Shown here: positions 24,999 through 36,780 of the stretch, in pieces
Numbering within the stretch: position 1 is the stretch's first letter
How the letters are laid out: every line of letters starts with the position of its first letter
Origin: Bolinopsis microptera
Taxonomy: Eukaryota; Ctenophora; Tentaculata; Lobata; Bolinopsidae
Length of the DNA stretch: 64,000 bases
Assembly (NCBI RefSeq): GCF_026151205.1
Contig: NC_087076.1
Coordinates: 15,329,419 to 15,393,418 of the forward strand
Direction of reading: 5' to 3'
Program-made: the position numbers and the translations under genes
Notes under the pieces: generated by a model
The model's input: the letters and a program-made list of their open reading frames with translations, nothing else
Databases searched by the model: none
Told to the model about the DNA's origin: nothing

Positions 24999-27900
24999 AT
25001 GAAAACAACGATTCTACAACTCAGATATTCATGCAAATGCAATCATCAGTGATCAGAATAACATATAAAATAATAAACCAGTTTTTCCTTACAAGCTTCC
25101 TCATCATTTTCATAAAACTCATGCAGCGCAGAAGCTGACGATATTGAAAAAATTATATTGAGTGTTGGTACTAATGACAGTAAAACATTCTAAGTATGGG
25201 GTACAGTTCCTAGGAAGTATCTTACTGAATTATGACACCACTAAGCATTATTTCCCAGCTGCAATTATAATTGACCAATGTTGTCTTCCTATTAAGTGTT
25301 TATATGCCCTACATACACAGAATGTTCATAGTATTTTAACATATCTACGTAAAGAGCTTAGGCCTAAAAATAATTGCGTGCTCCTAACTGTTTCCCTCAA
25401 ACATTTTAACTCGAGACTTAGATCATGTAATGTACTTCTATACCAATGATTGGCTTCATCTCAACATGAGAGAGTAGGTTTTACTGTCCACTTGGCTTAA
25501 GTTTTGTTTGTAAACGAACACATTTTGACAGGTGTAAATAATCTTCTGGATTTAAACATTGATCTGTTCTTTTCATTTACTAATTTGATTAAGACGTTGC
25601 CCTAAAATAAAACTCAAACAATCTCTGATTTTAATCTTTTCTCATTTTATGCCCTCCTATTTCAGGACATTCGGTCACGCCCATTTTTCCATATGTTAGA
25701 CAATGAATCGTATTAGACTAGAATATGTCTTTTTTGCATGCAAAAGGCTCGTACCCAGTCCAAGAAATGCACATAAACATATCAACACCGTTTTATACCC
25801 AACAAAATTTACACATTTAATTCTCCATGCACCCACACATCAACTACAATTATCATAATCAATATGTTTCTCTTCTATTCTCTCATCATGACTTACCTTT
25901 CTCCCAAATTCTTCTCTCACGACTAGGTTCCCATAACACCGTATTCCCCCCTAGATTCTAATATTCATGCCTCTCTACTCCTTGACAGCCCACGTTATTC
26001 TTATACAATATCTTCTTGCTCCCACATCAATCTTTTCTTTGTTAATTAATCTCCTCAAGGTTTATAAGAAATGTTCTGTCTCACCAGTTAAGATAATAAG
26101 TCAAGATTCCCGCCGCCTCAGGCGTCTAGTATCTTCATTCTTCTTGGGTTTTCTCTCTTAACTTTCTTTGAAACTCTTGTTAATTCCCTTCTATGCTTAA
26201 ACCATCCAACTCCCATCTATACAATACCAAAATGTCACAATGGTCTTATTCCTTTTCAGTAACCAAGCTCCTCCCATCCCTTCTTGATGGTTATAAGATT
26301 TCCGAACTTACATCCTTTGCTAACATAGAGCAGCCTGACATAATTGCCCTAATGAGATTGGCTCAAAAAATCTATTTCTACAAACGAAACTATCCTCTTC
26401 TCAATATGAAATCTTCCGCAATGACGCACGAGAAAGACTCATCCTCATGATCTAATAACCCCCCTAAAAAGGTTTAGGGAAAATGGAGGGTGTTCTTTTT
26501 GCTGTATCGGTCTGATCTCGATGCCACTACCAACCCACTACCAGTTTAGCCTAGGTGGCAGAAATGCTTGCTTAAAATTGCTTTCCTAACAAAGAGAGTA
26601 TTTGTAATTCTGTACATGTTATAGAGTAGAACTCTGGGTTACCAAATCATATTCAACAGTAGTTTTTTTATATTCGCAAGCAGTTTTCCAAAAGAAGCCC
26701 CCGTAAAATCTATGTTCTTGGTGATTTTAATCTCCCCCATACAGACTCTATCTTCATCCATACCGTAACTATTGAGCAATCCTTCATAGATTCTTTCAGT
26801 GATCTTTCCTCTCCCTATGATCACAACACCCACCCTAAAAGTGGTTATAATTAGACATTCTTCTCAGTAATTATATAACAAATCGATAACTAAATTGTCT
26901 GTGATCCTCATTCCGTGTTCAAAATCTGATCATTTCCTGTCACTTTTTCAATTAAAGCTCCATTTCCCGCAAGAAAACTCCTAACGTAAAATCTATAATT
27001 ATAAGAAAGCAACTGGACATTATTAATCGTGAATTATGCCGTTTAATAGGCAATCCTAGAATGCCTAGATCCTGATTCGTCCTTTGTAGTTAGTTAAGAC
27101 GCAAAAAAAAAAATTTTTTTTCAAAAAAAAATGAAATTAGTTGAATATACATATACCTAAAGTTAACTATTCAATCAGAGTTTCAACCCCCGTGGTTCGA
27201 TAGTGAACTTTTTCTTCATGCCGTAAAAAGGATAGACTCAATACGAATTTAAAACTTTCGTTCAAATTCTGCGATTAAAGTTTGTTACTAGCCGAAAGAT
27301 TTTAAGATGCTATCATCACCAAAAATAAGAGACAATCATTTCAATAGTGATGAAGCAGCGCTAATAACTAATAAGATTTGTCACATGTTAATAAAAATCT
27401 AACTCCTGCCGTATTCCTAAATTGTGTTTAGTTATCTGACAGCTTCGGTTCAAACCCAACTCAAGCTGAACTTTTCATATTCTTTCTTTATAACCAGTTT
27501 CAGGAATCCCTTCACATTATGACACAGATTATCTCCCTATGTCCAATGATGTTGAGTTTGATATTGACTTCGATCATTCGATGTTCGAAGCTTTTTTATC
27601 GTACAAATATTAATTCAAATAAAGCCAGGACCATATGGCATACACGGTAAAGATCTCAAAAATTGTCCGTATGTATTAGCTTACCCTCTAACATGCATTT
27701 TCGTGATCTTACAACAGCGGCTACATCCACAAGACTGGAAACTTGCAATGTTGTCCAATATTAGAAAGTAAGAAAAGTGAGTTGAAAACTTATAGACCAA
27801 TATCCTTACTTGTTTTTTAGTCATGAAAGTTTTTGACGCATTTTTAAACTAACTGCTTTCTTTGACAAACCCTTCCTTGATCCCAGGCAGCATGGTTTGT

Positions 27901-29541
27901 CTAAGCACAAGTCATGCACAACCAATATGGTTGACTTTTGAGATAGCCAGGCAATGTCCTCTTAACGAAACATTATCAATCAAGTTGTTATTTTGAATTG
28001 GCTAAGGCATTTGATTCTGTAATCATGATATCCTTCTCAAATCTAAAGACCTATATAACATTATGTACAACTTCTCAATTCTTACCAATACCTTCAAGGC
28101 CGTTACCAAAGAGTGTTATGTGGTAATGAATGTCCATCTACCCTCTCAGTTAATTCTGGTGACCCCAGGCACTATGCCTTGGACCCTTTCCTTTTGTATT
28201 GTTTATCAAATGATATTCCTCTTTGCCTTTCGGATAAATACTATATTGTTTGGTATGCCGATATACAAAAAATCTGCGTAAAATACATTCATCTTCGATA
28301 ATACAAATTTACAAATGGATCTAGACTATCTCACAGACTGCACTAAGAAACAAAATGCGATATCATCCAGCAAAATGTAAAGTGCTTATTGTTTCAGGAA
28401 AACCATCTTTATCTCCTCATTCGCATACAATCTTGAATGGCTACTCCTCTTGTGTAGTATAGTTAGAAAAAGATCTTGAGTCGATGTTACTCCGTAAAGC
28501 TAAGTGGAATAGTCAGTGCGACATGAATTTATACTAAGCCTGCCAACAACTTGTCGTGGACCAGAATGGCCATATTGTCATGATCAAAACGTCGCCGGCG
28601 CATTACTCACCCAGTCGTAGCCAATACGAAAATTTTCCATAATCTGTGCGCCCTGTGTAAAAAATCACTTAGTGATAAATTAGAAAGTCTCCAAAAGAGA
28701 GCTATTAAATGGATTCTGTCTGAAGAGGGGGCCGCATTTATCCCACCTGAGCAATTATGACAAAAAGATGCAAGCTTGTCGACATTCTCCTTTGTCTCAA
28801 AAGTTTGACTTGACTATCATATTTTTTTCCCACAAAGTTTCTAACAATTTCATTCCTTAATCACTCCTCACTAACTCTCTATATCAGCACTTCTCGACTA
28901 AGACGTTGCCACCTCGACAGTCTGCTATGTGTCATCCAATTTTAACTAAGTTAAATCAAATTCACACACCACATTTACCCTCAAATAGCCCTCAGGCAAA
29001 TCATTTTTCTACAGAACATAACTGTGGAATGGACTCCTTACAGTAAGACAGATGTGGTCTACTATCTTTCAAAGGCTGAGGTCACTAAGCATCTATTGGA
29101 AATGTTTATTGGATAGTGGAAACACAGTCTAGTCCTAGTCTCTTCTCCCCAATTATTATATTTTGTTTTATTAATTTTTTTATCTACCTTCCTATCATTC
29201 AACATCAATATCACACTTCACCCGCACACCTTCTCACACATTAATGACCATTTCAAGACCAGAATCTAATGTATCTGAATTTGACCTATTGAAATACAAC
29301 TTTTGACTCTATATCACATATATCCCCATGGAATTGTTGTTATTAAATAGTTTTTCATAAATTTTGATTTAATTAATTCGATGTAATAGTCCAAAATATA
29401 CTGCGGACATAGTCACCTATGTGTTTACCGTGTTTGGTGCCCATCAATATTTTACAGATGGGCGAATTTTGACGATTCTATTTTATATTCATCTATTGCG
29501 TACTCTTAAAAATTGGAAAAGTCATTAATAAAAAAAAAAAA
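24999..29541 (+). mobile_element. LINE A, forward pass 3
   Basis: Same element: esterase-like ORF1 at about 25,110-25,530 (best open stretch 25,162-25,449, with FPAAIII and CLPIK), endonuclease from about 26,290, reverse transcriptase at about 27,600-29,130, 3' tail near 29,527-29,541. An A/T burst at about 27,103-27,131 is private to this pass. Confidence 0.8.
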
Positions 29542-30214
29542 TCTAACTTAACTTAACTAAATCAAAAACAAAATCAAACGAAACGAAACGAATTTGAAAA
29601 CGAAAATGAAAAACAAGAACAAAAACTAAAATTAACATAAAATTCCTAAAAGCATTCTTCAGCCTAAACTGTTGGTGTTCACGAGAGATAACTAGATAGA
29701 GTTCCCTCCTCCTATTTAAATAATTGGCCATCATTTATTTAAAATAATATAGAAGTTTTTTCAGTAAGCAGAGATTGACAATCTTCGTACCCCCCTTGTA
29801 CGGATAGCATGTTGATATTTCCAAGATATTTATATGGTTGTTTGTTATCTTTCAACTCCATATTTCTTTCTTAATAGCTCCGTCTGAATTTCAAGCTTCT
29901 CGAATTGCAAAGCTTGTGTTGATCTGAAACGGGTCTTAAAATGTTTTTCAGTAAGCCCAATATTTATTGTTGTTCTCTTTCTTTTCATGTTTCCACTGCA
30001 ATAGTTGCTCCATATCTCACTGCTGCTTCCAGCATAGTTCCGTTCAGTGGGCACATTTCCGCTTCTGCAATTGCACTTTTCGATTTAATTGTAGGTTCTT
30101 TCTGAAGCTTGGGTCTGGTGCTCGCTAAGAGGGATTCCTCGTGTTGGGTAGGCAACTGTAATAGCTTAATTGTTCGTTAACATTTTGTGAAATTGTGTCC
30201 TCTGGGGAAGTGCT
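29542..30214 (-). mobile_element. Penelope-like element, GIY-YIG part, forward pass 3
   Basis: Antisense copy of the Penelope-like 3' region. The minus strand shows GLTEKHFKTRF and LRKKYGV fragments of the GIY-YIG block near 29,850-29,970. It ends at turn B copy 3. Confidence 0.7.
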
Positions 30215-30354
30215 TGTCTAGTACTCGGAGGAAGCGACTTGCCATGTTTGTTTGTTACATTTTCAGAACCAGAACATGTGCCCACTGAACGGACAATGCC
30301 TGGAAACAGCAGTGATATATGAAAGCAACTATTGAGTGAAAATGAAAACAAAAG
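30215..30354. other. Turn B spacer, copy 3
   Basis: Third instance of the B spacer with the same antisense-then-sense Penelope-like content and the same join into the reverse arm. Confidence 0.75.
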
Positions 30355-31042
30355 TGCACTCCCCAGAGACACAATTTTCACAAACAAATGTTCAACAGAA
30401 ACACAATTAAGTTATCAAACAGTTGCCTACCCAACGTAGGATCCTACATCTTAGCGAGCACCAGACACACAAGCTCAGAAAGAACCACGACTTAAATCGA
30501 AAACCTGCAATTGCAGAAAGGCGGAAATGTGCCCACTGAACGGACAATGCCTGGACGCAGCAGTGATATATTAAGCAACTTATTGCAGGGAAAATGAAAA
30601 GAAAGAGCACAAATATAATTGGTCTTACTGAAAACACTTTAAAGACCCGTTTCAGTTCACACACAAGCTCTTACAAACTCTAGAACTACGAAATCAGAAC
30701 GAGCTATCTAAGAAAATATGGCGTTGAAAGATAAACAAAACACCATATAAAATATCTTGGAAAATAATCAAACATTCTCATCCGTAACAAGGGGGTACAA
30801 AGATTGTCATCTCTGCTTACTGAAAACTTTATATTATTTTAAATAAAGATTAGGCAATCTATTAAATAGGAGGAGAATCATAAGTAAATGAGGCCCCCCC
30901 CCCCCCAACACCAACAAGTTTATGCTGAAGAAATCTTTTTAGGAATTTTTATTTAATTTTAGTTTTTGTTCTTGTATTACAATTTCGTTTCAATTCGTTT
31001 CGTTCGTTTTGATTTTTTGATTTTGATTTAGTTAATTAATTT
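30355..31042 (+). mobile_element. Penelope-like element, GIY-YIG part, reverse pass 3
   Basis: Sense copy of the Penelope-like 3' region, with the cysteine block near 30,525-30,550 and the KYIG/GLTE region near 30,610-30,640. A 14-base C run near 30,895-30,908 is private to this pass. Confidence 0.7.
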
Positions 31043-31560
31043 AATTTTTATTTTTTTCTTAAATACTTTTCAAATTTACAGAGTACAGCAATAGATGAAT
31101 ATAAAAAGAATCGTCAAAATAACGCCCCCATCTGATAAATATGATGGGCACCCAAACACGGTAAACACATAGTGGAACTATGTCCGCAGTAACTTGACCG
31201 CATTACAAATCGAATAATCAAATCCAAAAATGTAATGAAAAACTATTTAATAACAACAAATCCATGGTGAATAACTGTGGAAATAGAGTCAAAATTTGTA
31301 TTTCAATACGTCAAATTCCAGATACATTAATACAGGTCTGAAATGGTCATTAATGTGTGCGAGAGTGTGCGGTGACGTGTGATAGGATGTTTGAAAGTAT
31401 AGGAAGTAGATAAAAAAAATTAATACAACAAAAATAAACAATAATTTGGGGACAAAGATACTAGGCTAACTGTTGTTTCACTATCCAATAAACATTTCCA
31501 TACATCTTATGACCTCACATTGAAAAGATTATAGACACAATCTGTCTTACCTGTAAAGGG
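31043..31560 (-). mobile_element. LINE A 3' part, truncated reverse pass 3
   Basis: The pass runs from the LINE A tail into the C-terminal reverse-transcriptase region and stops abruptly after CTTACCTGTAAAGGG, where all other passes continue with AGTCCATTCC. The sequence after 31,560 belongs to a different LINE A copy in the opposite orientation, so this is a junction, probably made by the assembly. Confidence 0.75.
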
Positions 31561-33820
31561 TGGTTTCAATAAAAAAAATTTTCGTACGGAAAATTTAAGT
31601 TGGGTTTCCGGGAAGGAATTAATAAAAAGGTGTCTCAAAGTGGTGAAAAAAATTGGGGGAACATCACTAAAAAATATTCTTTCTTTTTCTTTAAAACTCA
31701 TGCAGTGCAGAAGCTGACAAATTTTAAAAAAGGGAATTATATTGAGTTTTCCCCGGTAAAAATTGAAAATTAAAAACCCTTTTTAAGTTGGGTTCATTTC
31801 CCTTAGGAAGAAATTTTTTCGGGATTAATTTGACACCCTAAGCAGTTTTTCCCGCTGCAATTAAAATTTTATCCAATGTTGTTTTAATTAAGTGTTTATT
31901 TTTTTTTAAAGCAAAGAAGGGTTCTAGTTTTTAAACAATCTACTTAAAGATTATCCCTTTAAAGAATAATTGCGTGTTCAAAAATTTTTTCCCCAAAACT
32001 TTTTAATGGAGACTTTGATCATGAAAGGGAATTTTTATACCATGTTTGGGGTATTAATGGGGGAGAGGTTTATGTTTCCATTGGTTTAAAGTTTGTTGTA
32101 AACGAACACTTTTTGCCCGGGTTTTTGAAAATAAATTCTTTGGAATTTAAATTTTTGGGTTTCTTTTTTCCCATTTAATTTTTTGGAAAAGGACGTTGCC
32201 CCCCAAAAAATTAAAAACCAAACAAATCTCGTTTTAACTTTTTTTTTAATTTTTTTTGGCCCCCCTTTTTCAGGTACATTGGGTTATGTTTTTTCCAACT
32301 GTTAGAAATAAAAGTTTGGGATTAAAATGGGTTTTTTTTGGCATGAAAAAAGGCCCTGTACACAGTCAAAAAAATGAAATTTTTAATAAAAACGTGTATC
32401 CCAAAAAAATTTCCACATTTAAGTTCCTTTTACCCCCCCAACATAAACTAAAATTAAATCTAATATATGTTTTTTTCTATTCTTTTTTTTCTTGCTTACT
32501 TTTTCACAATTTTTCTCTCCACGGTTAGGCCCATAAACCCCGTTTTCCCCCTTAGATTCTGATATTTTCCTCTCTACTCCTTGACAGCCCCCGTTATTTT
32601 TTTCCATTTTTTGCTTGCTCCACATCCCAAAATTTTTTTGAAAATTTTCTCCCATGGGTTTTTAAGGGAAAAGTTCTTTCCTGGTTTAAAATAATAGAGT
32701 CAAGATTCCAGCCCCCTCAGGCGTCTAGTCTCTTTATTCATTCTTTGGGTTTTCTCTCTTAAACTTTCTTTTTATAAATCCTTTTAATTTCCTTTTTATG
32801 CTTAATCCCGGTTCCCCAAATCACTATCGTACTATACCAAAATCCCAAAGGGTTTTTTTTTTTTTTGAACCTAAGCTCCCCCATCCCCTTTTTTGATGTT
32901 AAAAAGATTTCGAAAATTCAATCCTTTGCTAAAAATGGGGCAGCCCGACCCTAATTGGGCCCCAAAAAAGGGGGCTTGGCTCAAAAAGTTATTTCTAGCA
33001 AAAGAAATCTTTCCCTTTTTTAATATGAAAACTTCCCCAATGGGCCCCGAGGAAAAGGGCTCATCCTCAAGATCCTAATAACCCTAAAAAGTTTAGGGAA
33101 AATTTGGGGGTGGTGTTCTTTTGGCTGTTCGGGTTTGATCTCGAGCCATACAACCCCCTTTCCCGTTAGCTAGGTGCGGAAATGCTTGCCGTTAAAAATT
33201 TCTTTTCCCAACAAAAAGGGGTTTGTAATCTGTACTTGTTTTAGAGTAGGAACTCTTGGGGTTTCCCCAATATGATGTCATAGTTAGTTATATTCGCAAG
33301 TAGGGTTTTCCAAAAAAAAATTCCCCCCAAAATCTATGTTTTTGGTGATTTTAATTCCCCCCTTAAGACTGGCTATCTTTTCCGTACCGGGCCAATTTTA
33401 GCAATTTCCCTTTATAGATTCTTTCAGTGTCTTTTTTCTCTCCCGTTGTTTACTACCCACCCCTAAAAGTTGGGAATACCCTTAAAACTTTCTTCTCAGT
33501 AATTTATGATAACACAATCGATTAATTGAATGTCTGTGATCCTCAATTCCGTGTGTTGAAATCTGATCATTTTCTGTCTCTTTTTCAATTAAAGCTCCTT
33601 TTCCCGCAAGAATAAAACATTTTTTTCCTTTAACGTAAAATTATAATTATAAGAAAGACTGGGACAGATTATTAATCGTGAATTATGCTCGATTAATTGG
33701 CAAGTCTAGAATGCTGATCTGATTCGCTTGGAAGTTTGTTAAAGACTGCATTTGAATTTAGTTGATTTCATATTCTTAAAGTAACTATTTTTTATATCAG
33801 AGTTTCAACCCCCGTGGTTC

Positions 33821-33823
<3 letters not shown>

Positions 33824-33879
<56 letters not shown>
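33824..33879. repeat. Poly(T), the 3' tail of LINE D
   Basis: An uninterrupted T run directly follows TTCGA of LINE A. As the complement of a poly(A) tail it sets LINE D on the minus strand. A homopolymer of this length is also a likely place for sequencing-length error. Confidence 0.85.
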
Positions 33880-33880
<1 letters not shown>

Positions 33881-34289
33881 AAATTTAATTAATCTTTATA
33901 TGTATAAATCAAGCGGTACATTCAGCCATGCAAATTACAATGAATATTTTGATTATACAAAATGGTAAATGGTATGCAATATAAGTTGCTTATGTTTGGC
34001 GGGATGACAACTAACGAGAAAAATAACTTGATTATATATTTAATTAATTCGTGAACAACACATAGAAAGGGGCCACATTAACGTTGGGCGTCTACCAATT
34101 TGAATGACAAACATTAACTAGGAAATCAAAAACATATCATAATAATTATAGGAATTTTGTTCATACAATTCCGTCACTAACTGATAAGAAAAAGAAAAAG
34201 GACAAGCAGATAGGAATTGGGCGGACCAGAATTGTAACCAACAAAAACAAATTTCTGTGTCATATTATGATGAGTAATCTGCAGGACTG

Positions 34290-36780
34290 TATCGGCTGCC
34301 CAGGGTACTTGCTCAGTTTGGCCTTAAAAGTAGAATCCGCTCTGATGCGGGGATACATACTGGTAGACTTATTCCATTTCAGATAGACTATGAAAAAAGC
34401 TATGCGGGAAGCATCCGAGAGCAGGGCACAGTGGTACTCATGTAAGTATGAAGTATCCGACTATCAATTATTTTGAGCATTTGTGCTAGTGTATCCGGGT
34501 GCCTCTGGGACGCATAGGGACTATATATGTAGGGAGCGAAAATGGAATTTTGTATTTCACAATTTTATAGAAGCTGTAAGATCGTTATAAATAAACTTCT
34601 GTTTTAAACAGGGAGAATATTTAGTTTTCTTTTTGCTCGTAGCAAAGTTTTCGTCATTAAACTGGAGTAAGGTTCACTATTGATCATTTAATAGCCTCTT
34701 TTGGAATAGCAACAAACTGTTGAAGATGAGTTGCAGATGGAGGGGACCATATGAACAGAACAATGTTAAAAAATTTTATAGGACTAATTAACGCTACATA
34801 GAACGATCTTTGCTGCTTTTTATCAGTAGTGAAATGACATGTTCTTTATGTAGTCAGTATAGAGGTAGCTTTGGAAACTAGCGCTTTACATGTGCACCCA
34901 ATTAAACATGGGTTTATTGCGATTCGAAATTGACTGATGGGCACAATGTCAATTTACTTCCAGAAAGTTTATAAATGAAGGTATTGAATGGAAGTAGCCA
35001 GCACGTTTCTTTGCAGGGTCTCTGAGAGGGCTTTGCACCTTTTTTGTGGGTGGAAACTTCATTCGATTTTCTACTGACCAATCATATAATCTGTTGTTGT
35101 ATTTGGATTATGTGGATGTCAGGGTAACCAAGGATCTCCCTCAATTTTTAGTGTATTGCATAAGGGCGATATTGGTGCATTCTCAGAGAACAGGAGATCA
35201 TGTCATTTTAAATATTTACAAACAAATAAAGGGCCAAGTATAGAACCTTGAGGGGACACCAGACGAACTGGTTAGAGAAGAAATGTTTGGCCTCCTATCA
35301 TACTGGTGTTGTCGCCTCATGATAGGATTAATAAATTTAAGCATAAGTCCATCGACATTAAAAATATTCTATAATTTACTTAAAATGAGGTCATGCGAAA
35401 CGTTATCAAATGCTTTCGCAAAATAAATATATTATAATCGTCCTTGGACCTGTTTTTCAATGCAAGTGCAAGATTGTCAGTGTGAAAGGTATCATTTGGG
35501 TTGTGCATGAACGTTTCTTTAACAAAACCGTGTTGTCGGTCATCCTACAGATCAGAAAATGCAGCGTATATGCTTGTCTTTATGCACCTTTCAAAGACTT
35601 TCATTACATGTGATGTTAACGAGATAGGCTGTTGTTCTTCAACCGAAGGACTTATCGCCCTTTTTGTGCACTGGTACTACAAGTGCCTGATTCCAATCAG
35701 GGGGGTATGCATCGCTCGAGAAGACAGGTTAAATAAAAAACTAGTGGGTATGCAGGCTTGGGCACAGTTTTTGCAGGATCTCCCATGATATTTTCAGTGT
35801 GCAGGGGCCGTGTTTGGATTTAACTTTTAAGAATCAGCAGTCATTCTTCTCAATAAACTCAAAGACTTGAAAAACACTCATCACGAAAATCTATGTCAAT
35901 GCCATAATCGCTCTCTTGAGAAAAATGCTATAAAAAATATTCGTTTAAAAAGGGCCAGCTTGATAGATGGATTGTTTCGAAAGCGTTTAAGGATATGTGA
36001 CAGTTTCGGGATCCTGGTTGACTTTGATTTAGATTTAACGTAGGTCAGATTTCTTGAGATAATGAGCATCATGGAGTTCATCATCAACTCTGAGTTATTT
36101 TCGTCCATCTAATTTTTAAATTTTGTGCGAAATGCACGGAAAACTTTTGTTTATGAGACTCAGAGTTGTTACTTATGCCTTATCTCCATTTCTCCTTATT
36201 CGTAGGAGACGATCACATTCAGAGTCATACCATGGGGGCTGGATGTAACTGAGATTAATGGTCTTTTAGGTCCTTCGGTCACAGGCTGCACGAGAATCCT
36301 CTGAATCGACTCCAGCAAGATAGATAAGGATCATTACACTCAAATTTACTATCCAATTCGATGCTAATTAACTCAGAATTGGCCCCTAAGATTACCTTTA
36401 CTATAATTAAAAGATCTTTTTTTAGGCTGCTTAAATACTTGGTCTTAATTTATCAATGTGTCAAAGTGATCAAAATTGTCGGACATTTACACATTTCGTT
36501 TTGATCTAAAAACCTTTAACATTCTTAATAAGGTTTTGAATGTTAAGTGAAACACAAGATCTAAGGTGGTTGCGGACTTGTGAGTAGGGGGAGCTAATAG
36601 TTGTGTATATGTCCGAGGTCATCAGTGAGAAAAATTTACAAAGCTAGAATGTAGGCTGTGCAAGATGTGACATCTGGCCAGGAAATCGAAGCCAAATTAA
36701 AGTCACTACCCAGAATGTGCCTTTGCAATTTTTCTGGCAGATGTAAAGTAACAAATGGTTTCTTGAAAGATTCAAATTTA
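34290..36780 (-). pseudogene. LINE D ORF2, decayed endonuclease and reverse transcriptase
   Basis: On the minus strand, in order: SDFNLAS (endonuclease metal-binding region, about 36,695-36,715), TTLDLVF (about 36,550-36,570, corresponding to STLDLV in relatives), YFAKAFDNVSHD (reverse-transcriptase block, about 35,390-35,430), PQGSILGPLF (about 35,220-35,255), and a C-terminal WNKSTSMYPRIR block near 34,330-34,370. Several frame changes and stops separate these, so it is not functional as read. It resembles the CR1/L2 group more than RTE or L1 by motif style. Confidence 0.7.

Larger units (their letters stand above)
1..31560. repeat. Giant fold-back array of alternating 5.8-kb arms
   Basis: One sequence of about 5.8 kb is repeated in alternating orientation. 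Passes: reverse 1-928, forward 955-6680, reverse 6822-12666, forward 12694-18437, reverse 18577-24418, forward 24448-30214, reverse 30355-31560 (truncated). Turns fall at two fixed points, A (about 942, 12,680, 24,433) and B (about 6,750, 18,507, 30,285), giving an 11.74-kb period. Each A-to-B pass reads: unassigned AT-rich segment, TA microsatellite, LINE A, then the 3' part of a Penelope-like element in antisense. By eye, passes differ by an indel or change roughly every ten bases, scattered evenly over coding and non-coding parts, which looks like raw long-read error rather than decay. It may be a real palindrome array read once, or a fold-back read artefact; sequence alone cannot decide. 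Confidence 0.9.

Noticed and set aside
1-31560. CRISPR-like array
   Set aside because: The repeats are kilobase-sized inverted arms, not short direct repeats with spacers, and the DNA is from an animal.
35046-35788. Plus-strand open frames in LINE D as host exons
   Set aside because: They are antisense to the reverse-transcriptase region on the minus strand (YFAKAFD, PQGSILGPLF).
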